Positions 34,781 to 48,567 are shown, numbered from the stretch's first letter. The stretch: DNA of 64,000 bases from Dugong dugon (GCA_030035585.1 CM057481.1:53329128-53393127); one strand, 5' to 3'. Made by a program: numbers and translations. The notes: generated by a model not told the origin, from the letters alone.

Positions 34781-37468
34781 TGGGTTACGTGCAGCGGTTT
34801 CTATGCCACACAGAGGGTAGAAGGCAATTATCTTTGGAGGGGATTCCACAGCCCTGTGCGGGCTTCCCCAGTGTAAGATTTATTGTCGGCTGGATTGGGT
34901 GTTCTTTATAAGAGCATTTACTCGGCATCTAAAGCGCTGTCAAGAGTGCTAGTTCCTGAATGCTTTTGAGGTTGCAACTGCTAAGCTTCATCTTCCCGTC
35001 TTGGAGATATATTTTTGAAATGGTATGCAGGGATTTGTACAGGCCTTGTGCTTCCCACTGACAGGAGTTGCAGGGTTAAACCCCAGCACGCTTCTGCAGA
35101 AATTTACCCCCTAATGCCCGGAGCCTCCATCTGGCCTCTAGTCTGGCTCACATGTGTGGGGAGAAGGCATGGGAGCGCATCCCAGGGTTTTGGGTGAGTT
35201 GCTAAGCAGCCTCAAAGCTGACTTTCTTATTAAACAAAGGATAGATGAGACCTCTTCTTTCCTTTTCTTTTTTTTTCCCCTTCCCTTTTTATGGGTCTTA
35301 GAATTCCAGAGGAAAACTTGAACTGCGAGTCAGCTAAATATACTGTATCATGAAACCTCAGGGACCATTGAAATGGGAACAGTGGCCCATCACTGCTAAG
35401 AAGGTGTTTTATTGAAAATGCGCCGACACGCATTCCCCAGAGAATGAGCCAAAGAAGGCAAGATGCCTGGCTGTAATACAGGTTGTTCTCTCAGGCAAGC
35501 TAAAATATAGAGTTTGGCACTCCTGTGCTGTGAGTTAGTAGGCAATAGAATAGACAAATGTGCATTTTTACATTAAAAGTACCATTTTTCACCAGCAGGC
35601 CCCCTCTCCCCTCCCCCAGTTTTAAGTGTCTTAATTTATATGTTCCAGTTAGCAGTTCTTCGCATGCCCTCTCTCTTTCCAGCTTTTAAAAGTTGTCTTT
35701 TGAATAAATTGAGGTAGTCAGATTTTTCTAATCCTGGCGGGTTTACCAGCAGAGGGCAGGCGTAAGGAGGGTTTTGACAAGAGGGTGTGTCAACCTAGGG
35801 TCAGAGGAGGGTGGGGGTGGAGGGGAGGGAGAGCTGGAAGCTTTGTGCAGAGGGCAAGATGGAACAAGCTCCGTGTGCCTCTCTGCAGGCCCGCTGCACA
35901 CCACAGGTCTCCGGAAAAGCTGACTGTATGAAATAAAGGTGGTCACTTGCCTTTATCTGATACTCAGCAATTTCTACATAATTAAATGTTAAAAAAATAT
36001 TAAAATGTAATTTCATCCCCCAAGCGTCATATTTTCTTTCCCCTTCACTGCCCCAGTTGTTGTCGTTTAAAAATCCAGGGTTTGCATGTGTATGCGGGGC
36101 GTACCATAAATGTCGTCACTGATTGGAGGTGAAATAATAAGTTGCATTTGGTAGTGCTGATTTTTTTTTTTTTTTTTTTAAATTTTCCTGCTACTTGAAG
36201 GGTTAAGTTCTTTGGGCAGTGCTTTCCTGCCCCAAAACATGTACCTTTTTGAGAACTTTGCACACTTCCATGTAGTCTGTTCTAACTTCACTGATAAATT
36301 TTACATTATGTTAAAACAAGGAATTATAGTTTTGTCATAAATGAGAAGGTAATTTATTACTGTTAATTAGATGGAGAGTTAGGACAGGTTGTTGCCATTT
36401 TTCTTTTCCACACGTGGTGGTGTTTACCTGTGATGTTTCATTAATGTCTTTACATCTGGAATGAGGGTTTTTGTGTTTTGTGTTTTTTTTGCAGGGGGAG
36501 GGGTAAATGTTTTCCATAGCTCATGTACCCCATCAGTTTCATAAGTTACCTGAATGTTGACATGTCACACTGTGTACATATAATTTAACCAGGAACACTG
36601 GCGTTATAAAATGTTACGTTAAATGATGATGTGAATGGCAGTTTGGAGGATGTCATAAAGAGAAACTTAAACTCCTATGGAACAGTGAGAACTCTATCTT
36701 TTCCCTTGGCCAAACTAGCAGGTGCAGAAGAAAAACAAAATAATTAGCTTCATTGTCAACATAGACATAACTGACATAAACAGTATTGATCTGGAGCTCA
36801 CTACTTTAGCTCCCTGTAGATGGATGATGTATTAATTTATATTTTTAAGTAAAATACTGCTTAAGTCAAGATGGAGCAGTGGTTTCTTGGAGACAGATGT
36901 CCAAATCTCAGGAATCGGGTGTTGCTGTTGCAGTTTAGTAACTAATTGGATGCCCAGTTCCAGGTCTTTGGAGAGTCAGAAATACTAAAGTCACGTTCCC
37001 TCAGGAGAGGTAAGCTTCCCTGGGTAAACCATCAAGCACGGTGGTGGGGTGAGGAGCCTAAGTTTTAGATTCCTGTTGCTTCAGCTTTTTCTCTCTAGCA
37101 ACAGAATCATCTGGTTAAATCTCTTTAAATTCTGTCAAACTAGAATATGTTCTGGGTACGCCACTAAATTAATTGGAAAAAGGAAAGGAAATAGGTGTTA
37201 ATACAAGTGTTGTTTGGAATAAAATAGTTAACTTGATTTAAAGGTTGTGATCTTTTATCATGCAGTTGATTTTTCAACCCATCAAATTTTATTTTGCTCA
37301 TCATGGCAGGTCAACTTTCTAGCAACAGAGATTGAGCTGGTTTCCTATGAGAACATGGTACCATAATTGTCTTTTACCTGGGCAGGTCTCCCACTCTCAA
37401 TGTTGCTAGAAATAATGTGGGCTCGTGTTCGCTCATGTGTCCTTTCCCTAGCTATTTCCAAGTAGCTT
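34781..37468. other. repeat-free intron block between RTE fragment and last AfroSINE
   Basis: About 2.7 kb without a recognised repeat, containing a T run near 36162-36179. Some stretches (34800-35200) keep several CpGs and may be conserved. No exon recognised. Confidence 0.55.
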
Positions 37469-37480
37469 CTGGCAAAGCAG

Positions 37481-37688
37481 AGTCACTGGGTGCTGCAAAG
37501 GGTTAATGCACTTGGCTGCTAACCGAAAGGTTGAAGGTTCAAGTCCACCCAGAAGTGCCCTGGAATAAAGGCCTGGTGATTTACTTCCCCAAAATCAACC
37601 ATCGAAACCTCTATGGAGCGCAGTTCTACTCTTGAGACACGTGGTTACCATGGGTCAGAATTGACTCAGTGGCAACTTTTTTTTTTCC
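37481..37688 (+). mobile_element. AfroSINE with 12-base target duplication (last SINE before the repeat-poor half)
   Basis: Full copy of the variant with CACCCAGAAGTGCCCTGG and AAATCAACCATCG, ending in a T run. Flanks CTGGCAAAGCAG (37469-37480) and CTGACAAAGCAG (37689-37700) form the duplication. No further SINE of this family is seen up to 64 kb. Confidence 0.94.
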
Positions 37689-38261
37689 CTGACAAAGCAG
37701 GACCTCAGCTGGAGTTGAGAACCAAGTGGGCCAGGGACCATTGCTTGTGTCTGCTTTCCCACCACGCAGCTCACCAGTGTGTGGGAATTATACCCTCACG
37801 AGATATCTCCTTTGACTCTTCCTTTAATACATCCCATCTCTGTTCTCTGCTCTGAATGGGCAGTAAAACCTCTCACTTCCTTCTGTGTTCAAGGCGAAGG
37901 CTCAGCAGAACCAAATATAATACATGATTTTAGTCCCAGGTGTGTTATTTGGTGGTTAGAGTCTGGTGTAGGATCATAGTAATCTATTCTTAAGTGCACA
38001 GCCAGCTGCATGATGGACTCATTTAGCAACTGACAGGTTTCTTAATATGTGGTGTTTGAACAAGAGCTGTATCTGTTGTGGGTGTTAGGATGTGGGATCA
38101 AAAATATTTTTAAGTATAGTATTCAGCATTTCCTTCACTCTTCCTTAAACATTAGCCTTTCTGTTTTTTAGCACTCATTTTATATGATCACTGCCTCTCT
38201 TTTTCTTTTAACAGTTCGGTATCTGCTGCCCCTTCTGGCCTGTGGTGCTGGGTTTATTTGA

Positions 38262-38360
38262 TTCTTTGGGAAAAAATCACTGCCTTTCTGAACCTCAGTT
38301 TCTTCCTCTGTAAAATGGGGATTGTAATTTATATTTCACATAATTGTTTTGACAACTAAG
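38262..38360 (+). mobile_element. MIR SINE fragment
   Basis: TGAACCTCAGTTTCTTCCTC and TGTAAAATGGGGATTGTAATT match the MIR 3' half. It is the last MIR seen before the repeat-poor half of the window. Confidence 0.75.
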
Positions 38361-38799
38361 ACACTGTGGCTAAGAATCCATTCTTAAGCCCCCACGGTCC
38401 ACATTCTTTTTCTTCTCTCCTCCTCACTTTTTTGTTTTCTGGTTTTTTTTTTCTTTTTTGGTCTTTCTGATCCAGCCTTTCTATATTGATCTGGCACTCT
38501 GGGTAATGAATAAATGGCACTGACTGAGTCATCTAATTCACTGCAGGTTTTAACGTTCTTTAGTGTACTCCACTGTGGAAGGTTCCAGTTCTCACAGAAT
38601 CACAAGTACAGGGCACATGGAAAGAGACCTTGAGAATCCAGACTTAACCAAAATGGCCTGACATACATAACTTATCTAGGTTTATCAACTGATGGTACAT
38701 TTTCTTGCCTAGAAAGAGTCTGAGTCACCATGTCATCTGTCTGTTTGGAGAGAGGGTGGGATGAGCTCCAGGTGGCTTCTGAGTTAGCATACTAAGCCA

Positions 38800-39010
38800 T
38801 TCCCCTCCCATGTTGTCACCCACTCCCCGTCCCCTCCTTTTCCAAACCACTGGTCCTTTAAATACCACCTACTCAAAGGGCCTTCCCAGACCTCTCCTGC
38901 CCAGTGATCTCCCCCTTCTCTCTGGTCCCATGGTGCCTAAAGCCGCCACCATACAATTTAGTACTTGTGTAACCACTGCATTGCATCACTGTCTCATTAT
39001 TTTGCGTAAG
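38800..39010 (+). mobile_element. L2 LINE 3' region, forward
   Basis: CTTTAAATACCACCTACTC, GGCCTTCCCAGACCTCTCC and CTGTCTCATTATTTTGCG match the forward L2 3' region in order. Confidence 0.65.
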
Positions 39011-40199
39011 GCTCATCTCCACAGCTGGGTCACTGAGCCTTTAATGTTTGTTGTTTGCTTGTTTATTGTTTGTTTTGATGCTCCTAGAGACTATTAGGAG
39101 ATAAACACTGACCTAAAAAGGAGGTAGTCCGACTCATAAAAGCATGCCTGGATTTCATGGGTGCCTTATGAAGAGCTTGTCTCTAAAGAAAAATGAATTG
39201 CTTACTCAACATGCACTCCGATTTTGTTCATGGAAATTGAATCTCACACTATTTTTAAGACCTTGGGGAAAACAACAAACCCACTTGTGTATTTTGAAAA
39301 GATCATTTCCACTTTCTTGCTGTGCACTGGTTAGAGAACTTCCTATATTTTTATTTTCTCCCTTTGGGGCCTGCCCTTCCCTCCCCAAAAAGCACCTTGT
39401 CTCTGTAAGAGTGAGAACTCAACTGATTCCTGGGACTTCTGACAGATTTAAAGCCCCTCTCCCCCAAAAAGAATGCCCCTGGTCTCTTAAATATTTATGA
39501 GAGGGTGGGGTCACTTTTTTGTGACCTGAAAAAGTCTCATTAATAAATTTGTTGTTTGACACAAAAACACTTTAGGGTGGAGAACCATCAGTGCTGTACC
39601 CATTTAACAGCGGATCCTAAGTCGGTTTTTGTCTCTTCTGCAGCCAGATTAAATTGTCTGAAATTCAGGCATTTGCTTGATTGGAAATATTACCCATATG
39701 CTTTCTGGTTCCTAGTAACCTCCATTTAATACGCCTCAAATTGAAAAATGCTTTCAAGTAAAACTCCTGGATTACTAGGTTAGGCTTTATTGCCTTTTTG
39801 TTGTTGTTAAATGGCAGTAGCACCTTCTTCAGTTAAGGGAAAATAGATAATCATAGTTTATATCATTACTTTTCCTCAAATATTTTGAGAAGAAAATAAA
39901 AATATTTTTGGTTTTGGTTTGGGGAATCTTTTTAAAAATACATACAGGCCCGGAAGTTTTTCTCGAAGTTTGAGCATAGGAAATAGTGATTTCTGGAGCT
40001 GCCGAAATTGACATTAACCTGGCACTTGAATGGTGCCAGTTGAGCCAACAAAGTTTAGGATGTTGGTGACTTTTTTAACACTGTACTGAGCTGTAAATAG
40101 CATTACAGAGCAGTGACCATTTCTAATAGAGGTCATCTTAAAGTGCCTGTTGAGAGTTGCTTTTGTTGTTGCATAAATAAGAAAGGAATGTAAAGAATT

Positions 40200-41120
40200 A
40201 TTTCTTAGCAAACGTGCGGCGGATGCTTTCGGCCGCAGCTGTCGTTCTAGAGCGGAAGTAGCTTGGTTCAGAGACGAGGCGCGTTTGGTTATTTATTTCA
40301 ACCCCCGTGGCGGCTTAGTTTTCCTCTGCGCGCACAAGCACACTTTGGCGAGCCTGACTCTTAAAAAGAAAGGGGGGTGGGGGGTGGGGACAGGCTAAGG
40401 CTCGGTTCAATCATCGACGTGAAGCGAAAGTTCTCTTCCAAAGGCCGTTTTCTAGGAAAGCACTTCTCCACGCTGCCTTTGAAGCCCCGCATCCCCTTCC
40501 GATTTTCAAACAGTTGCTTGGAGCGGTCGGTTTTGCGCCTGGAGCGCTGGTTTCCCTCCTTGCCCCTCGGGCTTTTCTTAAGGGCTAGGACAACTCTTTG
40601 TCAGTTCTGAAGACGGAAACAAACACGCAACCAAACAAAAAGCCCCCAACAGGCGGTCCCGGCCAGAAGGAGTGATGCGCTCTGTGTCGGGCTTCCCAGA
40701 CACCAGCCAGAGGCAGGTCAAAGGGTTAACAGCAATTAACTGGAGTTGCTCTGGAGACAAAAGCACGATTTCACAAGAGCGTGGTTTCACCTGCCGCGCG
40801 CGCGCGGAGGGGGCAGGGGTGAGGGCGCGGGGCGCGGGGCGCGGAGCCCATTGTGTGGGGCGCGGCGCGGCGGCGCGGGGTGTTTGGAGGCGGGTTGTGA
40901 TTGGTGGAGCAGGGCGGGGCGGTGGGCGCGGCGGCGCGGCTTGTCAGCCCGCGAGCCGAGCGCCCTGCGCGCGTGCAGTCCGCTGCACGCCGAGGCCGCC
41001 GGACCCCACGGCCGCCCAGCGCGGGCGCCCCGAGCCGGCTCCGCGCGCCTGGCGGCTACATGGAGTGTGTCAGGTTGGTCACTCAGATTGATCTTTGCCG
41101 TTTTGCTCTCCTTCCCGGGG
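40200..41120 (+). promoter_or_regulatory. CpG island, candidate internal FOXP1 promoter
   Basis: In an AT-rich intron, CpG density rises sharply here, in two parts: a first cluster at about 40205-40350 and a very dense core at about 40790-41060. The core has an alternating CG run (40795-40806), tandem GGGCGCG-like units (40825-40844), a SOX-type CCATTGT (40848-40854), an inverted CCAAT box (ATTGG, 40900-40904) and overlapping GC boxes (GGGCGGGGC at 40912-40920). No TATA box is seen. This is the layout of a CpG-island promoter. Internal promoters producing short FOXP1 isoforms have been described in human cells, but I could not check that this is the equivalent one. Direction is not fixed by the sequence. 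The + strand is preferred because of a good donor at 41273 and the FOXP1 exons downstream; divergent transcription is possible. Confidence 0.75.
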
Positions 41121-41272
41121 CGCCACGGTGTCAGCTTCCTGGGGCCTTGGTGGGGGAAGGCAGGAGCTCCCGGAGGTTTTTAAGTTGTCTTGACAAACAG
41201 AAAATAATAATAATCGTTGTTTACCAACTTGGGTAGAAGTTGCGCTCTGGAAGTGGAAGTGGGGGTGGAACG
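40980..41272 (+). other. candidate alternative first exon beside the CpG island
   Basis: The start is a guess placed just after the GC and CCAAT boxes; the end is the donor G|GTAAGA at 41272/41273, a good match to consensus. A second, weaker donor CAG|GTTGGT lies at 41073/41074. An ATG at 41060 opens a 58-codon frame ending at 41236, before the stronger donor, so it would act as an upstream ORF. Splicing from either donor into the phase-0 exon at 52096 gives no long FOXP1 frame from this ATG: with the weaker donor it stops after a few codons. Translation of such a transcript would more plausibly begin at the ATGATG in the 52096 exon. No transcript evidence is available here. Confidence 0.35.
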
Positions 41273-41419
41273 GTAAGAAGAAGCTACAGGCCTGTGGGTC
41301 CTGGAGAGAGAGATTTTTCTCCCTTTCTCTCTCGTTATCTCTCTCTCTTTTTAAATGTTCATGGGTGGGGTGAAGTGGAGAGTTGGAGGAAGTCCTGCTT
41401 TTTTTTCCCTTCTCTCTCT

Positions 41420-41716
41420 GGTTTTCGTCCCCCCCACCCCACCCCCCTTTCGTTTGCGATTCATTTTCTGCTTGTCTGGCCTTCACGCTGCCACTTTGGT
41501 AAAGCCCTCGCCATCGCTCCATTCGGGGGACGTATCTGGGGTGTGATTTATGTCACTTTCAGAGCGTGTGAAATATACAAGGAGCCTTCAATCAGTGTAA
41601 CCCGTGTGGCTGTTTCTTTGCTTCTGATAGTTTGTTTCTATATCTGTCTGGGCTATTTTCAGCTTAGCTGTTCAAATTTAAGGAGTTCGCACACAGTCGG
41701 GGGTGGGGGTGGGGGA
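41420..41716 (+). repeat. C-rich and G-rich tracts flanking the CpG island
   Basis: At about 41429-41447 there are three C runs separated by single A residues. At about 41699-41715 three runs of five G are separated by single T residues. A 12-C run follows at 41948-41959. These could form quadruplex or i-motif structures near the candidate promoter. Confidence 0.7.
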
Positions 41717-44700
41717 TAAAACTGCAAACAGAAACAGGCAGGCGGGCGAAAGGAACACTCCGGCAGGTTGCGGATTCTGAGCCCCTGTTGCATTATTTAG
41801 CTGGTTAATTAAGTAGTGAGCGGAGTTTGGGTTTGGACGTGCTACAGTCTGAGGAATTGCCTCGGGTACTCCCGTCTAAACGGGTTCTGAACGTAGCTAA
41901 CTCAGCTGTCAGACCTGCATGTAAGACGGGGCAATGGAAACGAGACTCCCCCCCCCCCCTCCCCCGAGTGTGATGGGAAGGAGGGGACCTTTAGGAAGTG
42001 GGTGGTAAAGTTTTAGAGCAAAGTACATATAGACTCTTCCTCTTTGGGATTAACTCCTTCAAGACCTGACAGTTGAAACTAAAATGTGTAATAATTTTAG
42101 ATTCTTGTCCAAGCAGACCAAATGTTCTAATCAAGCCAATTTAAAAATGCAAATCACCTAATTTCCATAGATTCCAACATTCTGAAAGTGACACATTTGG
42201 GGGGGAAAATTAAGCCTGATAACAGGAAATGTGAATCATACTATCAATGACTAATCTGCTCAAGGAAAAAAAAAAGTTACATTTATTTTATCATTAGGAA
42301 GTGAGTGTTAAAGAAGCCTTTTTTTTTTTTTTTTAAAGCAAGTGAAGTTTATATTTTAAAAGCGGCCCTGTTTTGCTTTTTGTTTGTTTGTAATAGATTT
42401 TCAGAGAGGAATGTGTCTGTGCAGTTAAAGGTGGTTTATGTGATAGTGTTCAAGCTAGCACGCCAGCGTCAAAGACCTTAAACATAATCATGTTAAGGTT
42501 CTAGTTGAAGATTTAATGTGTTGCTGTTTTTGTTTTTTAAAAAAGTAAAGCTTTCTTGGATGTGAAGACTGACTAAATCAAATGAAGAGAGAGACCACAT
42601 TCTCCTAATTGATACCCTTCACATACGTTGAAAAAGGTCTACTTCTAGTTTATGTGATTCTTTGTGGCTGCCTGACACATTTCAGAGAGAAGTGTGTAAA
42701 AATGAAACCAAAATACAGACTGCCTACCCGGGGACACTGACTTGCTCTAGGATGTGATAGAGCTGAACTGAAAACGGATTGGGCTGACACTTGATAATCA
42801 AAGTTGATTTATTGTTCATTAGTACTGCATTAGCCCTTTCAGGCAAGACAGTTATTTGTGTAGTGGCTTGTCAAGATTGAGACTGCAAGCACCTGTCATT
42901 TCTAAGGCATGAGATAAGCAACCAAATACTAAGATGATGCAAATGAACATACACTGGACTAGGTAAGAGGCCACACAACGTATGTTTTTTCTTGAAAAAA
43001 TGATATGGGGCAATACCAATGTATAAGGAAAATCTATTAAATATATATTTGTATTTTTTTTTTACTCTAAGGACTACTTATGGATTGAAAGTATTGGACT
43101 TCGTATCTGTTTGCCCTAAGAACTTTCCTCCCTGAATGTTCAGTTTGCCTGACAAAAAGTTGGTTATTAAGGAAATGAGAAGCATGACATGCCAATTATT
43201 TAATCCGAATAATTCAAGGCAAGCAGGCCTCCTTGAAGGAACTGGCAGTTTGCATTGTGTGGTTTTTTTTGTTTGTTTTTTAATAAACATAGTTCTTTAA
43301 GTGAAGCTCTTCTAAGCATGGGCTGATTATATGAAAATGTGATGACATCATAGCAAAGCTATGATAATGTCAGATAATAATGTCAAGTGCCTTTTCTGCA
43401 ACATGTTTCACTCTTGATTTTTTTCTTCTCTCCCTGGAAGGGAATGATCTCGTGACATATAATAGAAAACAACCTAAGTGTCAAAAGAAAACAAAATTAG
43501 TGAACTTGTGTCTGCAGCCATAGAAATACGGATTAATGCATATTTTTTCAGAGGTCGGAATGGAAACATTCTGCATGAGGATATATAGTGTATTGTCTTC
43601 TCTGAATTTTCATTTGACAGGGATTTTAGCGGCTGTGATCTTAATTAAATCTCAAAGAGCTCAAATAATGCATCTAAAGGCATGCAGTGTTGCATAACCT
43701 TGCTCAGTTGGTAAACCATAAGTCATCAGAAAGCGTATAGGAATGGTTGGTTTGAAATTTTTTTTGTTGTTGTTTGCAGTTAAATGTACCTTAAAAATCC
43801 CCTCACCATTGCTGCCTTGCCTTTGCACGTTGTCAGGAGCTGTCACCAGAAAGATAAACTCTTTCATGACACTGACCAGTTCTGCAACTTTTCAGCCATC
43901 CTCCACACAATTGCAAGATACAGTGAAATTAAAATCCAGATTAATTAAAAGCAACAGAATTCCAGATTTGCCTGGCTAATGTGGCCGAAGTGCTGTTTGA
44001 GTTACTATGTTTCTGAGACGATCAGGAGAGAATTTTGTGACCAGCTTTTCAGCTGATACTAAAATTTCAGTCTAATTTGAAGTGGCAAAAAAAAAAAAGG
44101 AAATTGGAAGAAATGTATTTTGTGGTTTAGTTGTAGACTAACATCACTAAAGGGAACCTTAAAACTGTTCTTAGTAAGTGGCAAAAATAGTGGCCAGTTA
44201 GAATCCAGTTTAGGTAGGTTGTTGAGTGTAATTACACGCGAGGCATAATGCAACAGTTGACCAGAGAAGGTTGGGATAAATAAATATCTAAAGTGTCAGA
44301 GTATTAGATGTTAAAATATGAATTTAATGACAAATGTTATAATCGTTAGCTTACTGACTGTTCAGGTTTTAGAAAATCTGCTAGTGATTGCGAATACTGG
44401 GTTATTTGAATGCCTTTTAAATAGATGCATTTAACTACTGCATGCTTTGTTTTATATATATACTCTGGTAGAAGAAGCTGCCTACATAAGAAACTTTAGA
44501 AAGCTGTCTCGTGATTATCTTTGTATATAATATTGCATATCAGGCTAGGAGTTACGCTGCTAATGAGCTGTCGATCTCTCAGGGCGAAGAAGGGGAGTGG
44601 AGTAGCTTTATGTGTACCTGTGTGGCTACATTTGGGGACGGTCTTAACTTCATAAGCTGAATTTGTTTTTGTTTGGTGAAAGGTTCGTTTTCTTGGGAGC

Positions 44701-47700
44701 AGCATGATATTTCTGGATACTTGTCTTAGGCGATTCATAGCGTATAATATTTTCCTCCCATAAATGGCATTCTACGTTTGGCTTTATTTTCTCTCATTTA
44801 AAAAAGAAAACTCAAGTACCTCGTATCTAAACAATCCAATGGATTGTGGGGACTTGGATGATCTGGGCAGAGGTAAACTGGACTGCTACTTTTTGGTTGT
44901 AGAAATAATCTTCTCCGAGGCCCTCTTCCAACCTGTCAGTTGTTTGAAGTGAAATTAATTTAGAATGAGAAAAATGAATATCGAACCCGTGCATTGTGCT
45001 TCATTTTCAAATCCAGTTATAAAAGCAGCTTAATCAATGAAGATGCAGGCTAAATGTTATGGTGCACTTGTTAGAATCCCTCAGTATCATGTTTTAATTT
45101 TTAAGCTTTATCTTGCCCTGAAATCTGAAACATCATTGTTCAAATAACTGAGAACAAGGTAAATCAACAACATCAAAAAGGTCGGCTTCTGTGATTTCTC
45201 AAGGGCTTGTTATTTTGTACTTCCCAATTCTATTTGATGTCTTGACAAAACAAGATGACACGGGAGAATACATTAAATTTTTATTTTTTTCTGCTAACCT
45301 GTTACAGTTATGGCAGCTTAATTTCTTCTACTTTTTTTCCTGACGATGGCTTTTTGTACAATTACTCTAATTGTTACACCACTTTATGAAGCAGGTCCTC
45401 ACGGGTTTCTCATTTGCCTTGATTTTACTAGGCATTTTTGAGTGTATTTTGACCTTTAACACTTAGGGAGGTTTTGGTTGGGCTTTGTTTCATTAGAAAT
45501 AAATCAGTGAATGGTAAGATTGTCAAAGAAGCAACTGATGTTTTCTGATTAGAATCTAATTTGCACCCCTTAGCTTAACTGTGAGGTATAAGGTGAAAGT
45601 GTTGGAAATAGGCATGAGAAACTGCATAATTTGGGAAACTTAAGTTGTAATTGTAAAAAATAAAGAAGTGATTGCATCCTGTGTAAAGCTATATAAAACT
45701 TTGAAATGATCCAGATTCGGCCTACCTGCATGTTTAAGTTCAATTGTAGCTTTCCCCCCTCCATCACCCAATGATATAAAATAAATACATATTTAAAGTT
45801 AGGCTCTCTATGACCTTTTCTGTGCTGGCTGAAGCTTGAAGAAAGCAGAGCTACAAATGTAATTTTCAGTCTTAGGGACATATTTTATTCACAAAAGATA
45901 AACATTTTATTTGTCTTCACTTCGTAGTAGCTGTTGATGTAAAACTGTATCTACAAGCCATCTTTCCTTTTAATGTATGTGTCTCAAATAGGATTGATAC
46001 AGTTGCTGTCTCTTTCATTATTTTTGAATAATGCTTCCATGTAAGATAATTAATGTAGCCAAGGCCTCTTCATTTGCTCTTCAAGAGTTAAAGATCTGTG
46101 GATAGAATTATTTTCTGAGGTACCTTCTGAAGAGGAATAGTTCTCCCCCTCCTATTTGCAGCACTTAAAAAGATTTTTATTATTGTTAATATAAAATGTC
46201 ATAGCATGTTTGATTCACGTGCACTAAATTGTTTTCCATCCCACCTACAGGAGAAAGGGGTTGAGGAAGGAAAGAGGAGGCATTTTTTTTTTCTTGATTT
46301 AAATAATAATAATAGTTTTAAGGCTGAAAAGATCAGTGCTTACTGGATGATTATTTTCATGTGTAGCTTTCATTGTTTCCTGTATTTAACAATCACTAAT
46401 AGGAGAAGCTATTTAATTTATGTAAACTTTACATTTTTCTGCAAATGAAGCCTACATTTATTAGAGCTGAAAACAATTATGTTGGTACTTAGTGGAGTAA
46501 CCTTGTATGCATGGAAAGTGTTAGAGAAGAGCAGTTGATGTTCCACTAATGCCCCTGCTGTAAACAAATATGAATTTCTGCCACTTTTTAAACATTTAAA
46601 GACAAAGAAGAGCTTGGAGAGCTTTGCTAGAGATTGCCTGTTAGAGTAGGTAACCTGAAACAATTCCTGGTTGGCAGGCAAGTCTTGGCCATACAATTCC
46701 ATCATGAAAGAAAGATCGCCTTTCTTGATAGCATGTAATAAACAAAATGATAAAAAATGAAATGCTAATTGCATTTTAAAGAGACTTTTTTTTTCTAAAA
46801 TTTTAATAGGTGGTTGTATTGTTACTGAGAGAACAGTTATGCTAATGACTGACTACTTAGATGATTTTGCATTAATAACCATTACCTGCCTTAATGCGTT
46901 GTACAGTATTGTGGCAAAATAGCTAAGTCGAAAAGAGTTCTACAAAAAGCAGAATTCCATAATGAAACAGAATTATACTTTCCACATGAATAGCATGCTT
47001 TTTTATTTTTTGAAGACTGAAATATTATGTCAGAAATGTGTTTTCATTACCCTATGATACAGCTGTCTTGCATTGTACATACGTGTGTGTGGGGTACAGT
47101 CGATACAAGCTTCCTAACTTTTCTGTTTGCCAATGTATCATTTTGTCTCCTTTGGCTTATTAATTATGAAAACTGTTTCCTGTTGTCTTTTATGGGAGGG
47201 GGATATTTTTCTTTTACATGGGCTAGCTTCTATAGGTCATATAAAATTTGGCATAGTTAGGTTTTTTTCTCTATTTCTTTTAGGAAACCATATTCTTGGT
47301 TTTGTTTTGTCATTGCTGTCTTGGAGACCTCTAATTTAATTTGTATTGCTCTTGTTATTTGATGAACCAGGTAGCATTACCTAACCTGGCCAGTTACCCC
47401 TCAAACACAATCTGAAGTCTAGAAGGGACACAAGTTTCCCGGGACATACATGTGATCAATGTCCAGAGGTTAAAAATAATTTCTAAATTATTAATCCAGA
47501 TTAATGGAGATCAAGTCATATTTAAAATGTTTTATCTTCTCATTTTTACTGTATGTTCACACAGCAGTTACGAGAAGATGCTGATGTACTAAATGTGTAT
47601 GTATTTATACTGGGCAGGATTTATTTGTCGTTAAGTGTAAACTAAAGAGAAAGGAAAAAAATGATAACATGTTATTTTCAGTATTTATATTGTGTCATCT

Positions 47701-48546
47701 CCCCTCCCACCCAATTCCTTCCATTGTATCCTAGATTAGAACCAAGTATTGTTACTATGGGTGTTTTTTTGTTTGTTTATTTGCTTGTTAGATTTTTCTC
47801 CCCCTTCCCATCACCTACTTTCCCTTGGGGAGAAAAGAAAATAATAAAGCTTATTATTTTAATCATCTTCCAGCATTCAGATGATGCAGTCATTTTGAAG
47901 CGAAAGAGAACTGTAACAGGCAGAATTTACACAGCAACGTATGGGCTTTTACCAGCAGTTGTCAGTGCTTGCTAACGACATTCTCCTAGTTGCTGGTATT
48001 AGGTAGCAGCAGGCCCATACTAGCAGCGTGCCGATGTCCCTAGCACAGCTGTATTTCTGCCATTCCCGCAGGTTTGTGTGCACCTGGGATTGGCCACACC
48101 CAGTTGGTATCAGTCAACAGTATATCATGCGGTGTGTTTTTTTAATTCACGATTTCCTCTTCAAACTAAACCAAAGAGTGTTAACTGTGTGTGTGTTTTT
48201 AAATTTAGTTTTGTATGCTAGCATTCTGTAAATGTCTGCCAGAAGTTTAATTTGAATTTCTGATCCCTGAAGGCAGCTAGACAGAAGCATTCTAGTTCTT
48301 CGTGAATTGCCTTATATGATTCATTGTTAACTCATAAAACATACTCATTTCTGTATACTCAAACAGTTAAGGCAGTTATTGTATCGGGGATATAATTTTT
48401 TTGGCATTATATTTAAATTGTCACTTCAGCAAGAAATCAAGAATTAGCTTGAACTCCCAGTTAAGGCAAGAGCCCTGCAGCACACAAAACATCAGAAATT
48501 CATGCTTTTATCTCAAGGAGGGTAAGGTAGATGACCTGCAATTGGG

Positions 48547-48567
48547 AAAAAAAAAAAAAAAAAAAAA
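48547..48567 (+). repeat. poly(A) run of 21
   Basis: Twenty-one A residues in the repeat-poor part. The upstream 300 bases show no SINE or LINE end that I recognise. Confidence 0.95.

Noticed and set aside
40672..41236. Overlapping frames of 111-145 codons in the CpG island
   Set aside because: Arg/Ala/Gly-rich products are what GC-rich DNA yields in any frame; stops are simply rare here. No domain is seen and the frames conflict with each other.
41240..41719. 159-codon open frame beside the CpG island
   Set aside because: It runs across simple C-, T- and G-rich tracts and its product has no recognisable feature.
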